Source: JBQTIP01 sp052388025 (lineage in GTDB: Bacteria > Actinomycetota > UBA4738 > HRBIN12). From it: 12,282 bases of DNA. The stretch covers positions 1-12,282 of the forward strand of contig JBQTIP010000226.1 in NCBI GenBank assembly GCA_052388025.1, given 5' to 3'. The first letter of the stretch is position 1. Each line of letters begins with the position of its first letter. Below the pieces are notes generated by a model. The model had not been told where the DNA came from and ran no database searches. It saw only the letters and a list, made by a program, of their open reading frames with translations. Made by a program: the position numbers and the translations under genes. Below are positions 8,928-12,282 of the stretch, in pieces.

Positions 8928-10661
8928 GGCTAGGACATATCGGCGGTTCAGCGGGACCTCGGCGACCGGCTCCGCCGCGACGACCCGTCCGTGGAGCGTG
9001 ACCGTCCCGTCACGAGGATCGACGTCGATCGGCGGCGTCGCGCGGTTCGCGACGAGCGAATCCCGGCGGACCGTCCGGGTACCCTCGACCGCGACGAACC
9101 GCCGCCGGCTCCCGAGCTTGCCCTTGATGCCAGCCTCCAGCGCCGCCCGTGACACGAACGTGATCGAGAGTGCCGGCGCGGCGTTCCCCAGCGCGCCCCA
9201 GTGCGGCCCGTATCGGCGCGGCTCGGCCCACTCCACCGTGGCGTTCCCCTCGCCGAGCGCGCCCCACGCGACGTGCCCGGCCTTGAACACGAGCTCCGGG
9301 CGGACCCCGAACCGGCTCGGCTGCCACAGCACGACGTCGGCGAGGCGCCCCGGCGCGAGCGAGCCGACGTGCGCCTCGACGCCGTGCGTCCGAGCCGGCT
9401 CGACCGTGACCTTCGCCAGATAGCGCAGCACCCGCTCGTTGTCGTCGCGGCCGAGACCGTCGTCCGCGAACGGAGGGGCCCCCACGAGCCGCTCGACCCC
9501 CGGGGCCTCCGGCCACCCCCGACCGGCCTCAGTCTTGCGCCACCCCTTCATGACGTGGGCGAGCTGGAACGTCCGGCGGATCGTCTCCCCGATCCGGCCC
9601 ATGCCCTGCGAGTCGCTATTCACGATGCTGATCGCACCGAGCTCGTGCAATGGCCCCTCGGCGGCCATCGTCGCTGGGTGGATCCGCTCGGCCGCGGCCT
9701 CCACGTCCTCCGGCACGTCGGCCGAGCCCCCGTGGACCATCAGGATCATCTCTAGGTGCTCGGCGGCGGCGGCGCGCCCGTACGGGATGGTCGGCGTGGT
9801 CGACGAGCACACAACGTTCGGCTCCCGCACGAGGCCGATCAGGTCGGGGACGTGGCCCCCGCCGACGCCTTCCACGTGGTAGGCGTGCAGCGCCCGGCCC
9901 CCGATCGCCTCGACCGTCTCCTCCAGCTCGCAGGACTCGTTCAAGCCGTCCGTGTGCAGGCAGACGGCCACGTCGTGCTGGTCCGCCAGCCGCAAGGTGG
10001 CGTCGACGATCTCCGGGTAGGCGCCGTAGTCCTCGTGGACCTTGAGGCCGACCGCGCCCGCCTCGATCACCCGCTCAACGGCCGGGGCGACCTCGGTCCG
10101 CGCGCCGGCCTGGAGGCCGAGGTTCACCGGCAGGCCCTCGAAAGCCAAGAGCGTCCGCTCCATCGCCGACGGCGGCTCCTCGAACCCCGCGGTGATGAGG
10201 GTCGAGACGCCGGCCGAGAGCGCCGCCGGCACGAGGCGCGGCGTGATCGCGTGCACGTGGGTGTCCACGGCGCCCGCCGTCGCGATCAGCCCGTACGCGT
10301 TCACGGGCAGCGTGTTCGGCCCGACGGTGAGCTCGACGCCCTGCGTGATGGCGGGGCTGCCGGCCCGTCCGATCCCCACGACGCGGCCGCCCTTGATCCC
10401 TACGTTGGTCTTCACGACGCCGAGCAGCGGGTCGATCACGAGGACGCCCGCGATGAGGACGTCGAGCTCGCTCTCGGCCGTGGCGCGGTCGTACTGCGTC
10501 ATCCGGGAGCGGAGGGTCTTCGCGTAGCCCCACAGCGGCTCGTCGCCGTACCCGACGTGGTCGTCCTCGACCCGGACCCAGAGCGAGGTGTCGGCGAGGC
10601 GCACGCGGTCGCCGGTTGTCGGGCCGTACCGGCGCGCGTACTCCTCGCGCGAGAGCTCCAC
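8925..10661 (-). CDS. Urease alpha subunit-like nickel amidohydrolase, divergent substrate pocket
   Basis: A 578-residue urease alpha homologue (classical 566-570). Metal-centre residues are all present: DTHVH (His135, His137), GLKVHED (Lys207, carbamylated in urease; His209), CLHTDGLNE (His236), YHVEGVGGGH (His262), NSDSQGMGR (Asp350), and catalytic His310. Against Klebsiella urease (His134/136, Lys217, His219, 246, 272, 320, Asp360, from memory) the offset changes from +1 to -10 after His137. So 11 residues are missing between the two groups, from the region that holds GTGPAxGTxATTCTPG and the urea-contacting Ala167. The flap Cys319 is Val309, and the second urease signature (CHHL) reads VHGG. 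An insertion of about 20 residues (GRGWPEAPGVERLVG region) precedes the DNERVLRYLAK segment. The start is GTG at 10661 with GGAG 8 nt upstream. It follows the gamma-beta gene by 73 nt. Calling it a true urease is uncertain. Confidence 0.9.
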   Translation of the reverse strand: MELSREEYARRYGPTTGDRVRLADTSLWVRVEDDHVGYGDEPLWGYAKTLRSRMTQYDRATAESELDVLIAGVLVIDPLLGVVKTNVGIKGGRVVGIGRAGSPAITQGVELTVGPNTLPVNAYGLIATAGAVDTHVHAITPRLVPAALSAGVSTLITAGFEEPPSAMERTLLAFEGLPVNLGLQAGARTEVAPAVERVIEAGAVGLKVHEDYGAYPEIVDATLRLADQHDVAVCLHTDGLNESCELEETVEAIGGRALHAYHVEGVGGGHVPDLIGLVREPNVVCSSTTPTIPYGRAAAAEHLEMILMVHGGSADVPEDVEAAAERIHPATMAAEGPLHELGAISIVNSDSQGMGRIGETIRRTFQLAHVMKGWRKTEAGRGWPEAPGVERLVGAPPFADDGLGRDDNERVLRYLAKVTVEPARTHGVEAHVGSLAPGRLADVVLWQPSRFGVRPELVFKAGHVAWGALGEGNATVEWAEPRRYGPHWGALGNAAPALSITFVSRAALEAGIKGKLGSRRRFVAVEGTRTVRRDSLVANRATPPIDVDPRDGTVTLHGRVVAAEPVAEVPLNRRYVLA

Positions 10662-10663
10662 CG

Positions 10664-10738
10664 TCAGCGCTCCTTCCTCACGGGACCGGCGCCCGCCGGA
10701 ACCTGCTGCGTGATGCAGGCGATCGCGGCCCCGGTCAC
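10664..10738 (-). CDS. Possible 24-residue small ORF bridging ureAB and ureC
   Basis: In the 73-nt gap between the gamma-beta and alpha genes a GTG overlaps the ureAB stop as GTGA, and the frame runs 24 codons to a TGA 2 nt before the alpha-subunit GTG. The predicted peptide is basic at its end (GAGPVRKER) and contains AIACITQQVP. There is no independent Shine-Dalgarno beyond upstream coding sequence. It may simply couple translation across the gap or be chance in GC-rich DNA. It does not resemble the missing C-terminus of urease beta. Confidence 0.25.
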   Translation of the reverse strand: MTGAAIACITQQVPAGAGPVRKER

Positions 10739-11325
10739 GTCGAGCCCTCGGCCACGGCGTACGCGACGAGGTCCACGTCCCGGGTCTCGCCGGGGGCGAA
10801 CCGGACGGACCCCCCCGCCGGCACGTCGAGCCGGTAGCCTCGGGCGGCCTCCCGGTCGAACTCGAGGCGCCGGTTGAGCCGCCAGAACGGGTGGTGGGAC
10901 GAGACCCGAACCGGCCTGGTCGACGTGTTCGTGACGGTGATGCGGATCCTCGGCTGGCCCCCCGCAAGGCCGATCCGCCCCGAGGGGTGGACCAGGGCGC
11001 CGATCGGCTCGCCCGTCCCGCTCAACCCCCACGGGCTGCGGAGCACGACCAGCCGGCTCCCCTCCTCCAACAGCACCTCGGTGCGGATCTCCTGCACGAT
11101 GTCGGGGACGCCGTCCAGGAGGTCCACGCGCCGGACGGCCCGCCGGCCCGCCGCGACCACCTCCTCGAAGGTGGCGCCCGCCCGCGCGGCCATGTGCATC
11201 GCGTCGCAGACCAGCGCGACGCACTCGGGCGCGTTCAGCTTGATCCCTCGCTCGAGCGTCCGCCTCGCGAGCTCCGCGGCCGCGAAGACACGCAGGCGCT
11301 CCTCCTCCGTCGGGGTCAGGTACAT
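10735..11325 (-). CDS. Fused urease gamma-beta subunit, beta moiety C-terminally short
   Basis: A 196-residue fusion. Residues 1-100 are urease gamma: MYLTPTEEERLRVFAAAELA, RGIKLNAPECVAL, LLDGVPDIVQEIRTEV. Residues 106-196 are urease beta: PIGALVHPSGRIGLAGGQP, VTNTSTRPVRVSSHHPF, RLEFDREAARGYRLDVPAG, VRFAPGETRDVDLVAYA. Gamma-beta fusions (UreAB) are known in actinobacteria and some others. Beta normally reads SHYHFFEVN, but here SHHPFWRLN, and it stops about 15 or more residues early, without the usual G..R.V.GF segment. Gamma and beta are structural subunits that pack around the alpha subunit in a trimer of (alpha-beta-gamma) units. I chose ATG at 11325 because it gives the family gamma N-terminus; an in-frame TTG upstream would overlap the alaX-like gene. 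The Shine-Dalgarno is weak. It lies 34 nt after alaX and 73 nt before the alpha gene, presumably one operon. Confidence 0.92.
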   Translation of the reverse strand: MYLTPTEEERLRVFAAAELARRTLERGIKLNAPECVALVCDAMHMAARAGATFEEVVAAGRRAVRRVDLLDGVPDIVQEIRTEVLLEEGSRLVVLRSPWGLSGTGEPIGALVHPSGRIGLAGGQPRIRITVTNTSTRPVRVSSHHPFWRLNRRLEFDREAARGYRLDVPAGGSVRFAPGETRDVDLVAYAVAEGST

Positions 11326-11359
11326 CGCGGCCGTCCCATCACACGCTCCGGGCCGCGGG

Positions 11360-12073
11360 TCAGCCCTGGTCGACAAGCTCGATCCGCATCCGCTTGAAGG
11401 CCTTTCCCTTGCTCTCGGTCTTCACGACCCGGACCCGCCCGACCTCGGCGGTCGAGCGCACGTGCGTGCCGCCGTCGGCCTGCCGGTCGAGCCCATCGAT
11501 GTCGATGACGCGGATCGGGTCCACGGTCTCGGGGATCAGGTTCACCTTCGTGCGGATCAGATCGGGGTCGGAAAGCGCCTCCTCGCGGGGGAGGAACTCA
11601 ACCGATACCGCGTGGTCCTCGGCCAGGGCGGCGTTCAGCTTCCCCTCGACCTCGCGGCCGAACTCGCCCGAGATGCCCTCGAGCTCGAAGTCCATGCGGG
11701 CGGCCCCGGGCTCCATGTTGCCGCCGGTGACCTTGGCGCCGTAGTCGCGCCAGATGATGCCGGAGAGCGAGTGGAGCGCGGTGTGGGTTCGCATCAGGAG
11801 ATGTCGCCGTTCCCAGTCGATCTCGGCCCGCACGACGGTTCCCGGAGCGGGCGGGACGCCCTCGACGACGTGGAGCGGGCGGCCGCCCTGCTTCACGGTG
11901 TCCTTGACGCGAGCCTCGCCGCCGTCCCACCAGAGCCGGCCGGTATCGCCGGGCTGCCCGCCGCCGCGCGCGTAGAACACGGTGCGGTCGAGGACCACGC
12001 CCTCGGGACCTGCTTCGAGGACCATGGCCTCCGTGGACCCGGCGTAGGCGTCGGTCGAGGCGATCACCTGCAT
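11360..12073 (-). CDS. AlaX-type alanyl-tRNA editing protein (AlaRS editing-domain homologue)
   Basis: A 237-residue free-standing homologue of the alanyl-tRNA synthetase editing domain. The N-terminal half is a tRNA-synthetase II additional-domain-like barrel with FYARGGGQPGDTG (residues 33-45). The editing domain has the zinc motif THTALH (His97, His101), GNMEPGAARMDFEL, the second motif ADGGTHVRST (His204) and a C-terminal KGKAFKRMRIEL. AlaX proteins hydrolyse Ser or Gly mischarged onto tRNA-Ala. The usual zinc-ligand Cys of CGGTH is Asp200 here; DGGTH variants occur in this family, as I recall. The start is ATG at 12073, giving a family-like N-terminus; GTG just before it is an alternative. 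It is the first gene of the leftward operon with the urease-like subunits, an odd partner for a translation-quality enzyme. Related folds may act on other aminoacyl or acyl esters, so a metabolic role is possible. Confidence 0.88.
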   Translation of the reverse strand: MQVIASTDAYAGSTEAMVLEAGPEGVVLDRTVFYARGGGQPGDTGRLWWDGGEARVKDTVKQGGRPLHVVEGVPPAPGTVVRAEIDWERRHLLMRTHTALHSLSGIIWRDYGAKVTGGNMEPGAARMDFELEGISGEFGREVEGKLNAALAEDHAVSVEFLPREEALSDPDLIRTKVNLIPETVDPIRVIDIDGLDRQADGGTHVRSTAEVGRVRVVKTESKGKAFKRMRIELVDQG

Positions 12074-12135
12074 CACGGCGTCCAGACTACCGGAGGCGGT
12101 ATCGTCGTTCGTTCGCTCCGTGCGGGGAGGCCGCC
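12074..12135. promoter_or_regulatory. Divergent intergenic region between alaX-like gene and second deacetylase gene
   Basis: These 62 bp should hold promoters for the leftward alaX-urease-like operon and the rightward deacetylase paralogue. I see no clear -10/-35 pair on either strand. A short direct repeat, CGTTCGTTCG, around 12104-12115 could be part of an operator. The layout mirrors the 66-bp divergent region at 4047-4112. Confidence 0.3.
12124..12130 (+). promoter_or_regulatory. Shine-Dalgarno GGGGAGG for the second deacetylase gene
   Basis: GGGGAGG, 5 nt, then TTG CGC: the same spacing and start codon as the first deacetylase gene (AAGGAGG, 5 nt, TTG CGC). This supports the TTG start in both. 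Confidence 0.7.
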
Positions 12136-12282
12136 TTGCGCTTCGTGTACTCGGTCCGGCACATGCTCCACGACCCGAAGACCGAGGTCCAGCTCGGCGT
12201 CGCTGAAGCGATGCACGAGACGCCCTCACGGGCGGAGGCGATCCGTGAGGCGCTCGTGGCCGACGGGGGCTTCACGATCGAG
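12136..12282 (+). CDS. Second acetylpolyamine amidohydrolase-like gene, first 49 codons (cut by the right edge)
   Basis: The visible 49 residues (MRFVYSVRHMLHDPKTEVQ to ADGGFTIE) align without gaps to the N-terminus of the deacetylase encoded at 4113, with 31 of 49 identical by my count, including RH, TEVQ, RAEAIR and ALVADGGF. It is therefore a paralogue, clearly diverged. The visible part is the N-terminal family region; the zinc-binding core lies beyond the window. It starts with TTG after GGGGAGG and is divergent from the alaX-urease-like operon. It may act on a related acylated amine produced or used by the neighbouring enzymes; that is inference. Confidence 0.88.
   Translation, partial: MRFVYSVRHMLHDPKTEVQLGVAEAMHETPSRAEAIREALVADGGFTIE

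Noticed and set aside
7446..8933. A 495-codon plus-strand frame inside hyuB
   Set aside because: Arg/Gly/Pro-rich shadow; hyuB in the other frame has complete family motifs.
10739..10967. The upstream extension of the urease alpha frame beyond the GTG at 10661
   Set aside because: It overlaps the gamma-beta gene, is Arg/Ser/Pro-rich, and the family N-terminus begins exactly at the GTG with a Shine-Dalgarno before it.

Overview
This is a very GC-rich bacterial window, by eye around 70% G+C with strong G/C preference at third codon positions. It has short intergenic gaps, and 7 of the 11 genes appear to start with GTG or TTG. A fused urease gamma-beta gene, the GC content and the gene families fit a high-GC soil-type bacterium, such as an actinobacterium or another high-GC uncultured lineage. 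No rRNA or phylogenetic marker is present, so this placement is tentative. I see no tRNA, CRISPR array, insertion sequence or phage gene.

Layout. The left third reads leftward: an APC-superfamily amine/amino-acid permease (4046-2319), a metallophosphoesterase (2311-1349), a small nucleotidyltransferase-fold protein (1346-570), then a strong stem-loop (493-540) and the N-terminal half of an EamA/DMT-type exporter that runs off the left edge. A 66-bp divergent intergenic region (4047-4112) separates the permease from a rightward operon: an acetylpolyamine amidohydrolase/histone-deacetylase-family enzyme (4113-5207), HyuA (5223-7217) and HyuB (7210-8901). HyuA and HyuB are the two subunits of an ATP-dependent hydantoinase/oxoprolinase-type enzyme. 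Converging on it from the right is a leftward operon: an AlaX-type alanyl-tRNA-editing protein (12073-11360), a fused urease gamma-beta subunit (11325-10735) and a urease alpha-like subunit (10661-8925). At the right edge, divergent from alaX, a second acetylpolyamine-amidohydrolase-like gene begins (12136 to the edge).

How the genes may work together (inference). Every enzyme in the middle and right part cleaves C-N bonds of amides, cyclic amides or ureido compounds: two deacetylase paralogues, HyuAB and a urease-like complex, with a permease beside them. This looks like a catabolic island for an N-acylated, lactam, hydantoin or ureido compound, possibly polyamine-derived.

The most unusual element is the urease-like complex. 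Its alpha subunit keeps all nickel ligands, the carbamylated lysine and the catalytic histidine. It lacks an 11-residue stretch that in classical urease carries a urea-contacting alanine, and it has lost the flap cysteine and the second active-site signature. Its beta moiety ends early, and no ureDEFG-type accessory genes are present in the window. It may act on something other than urea.
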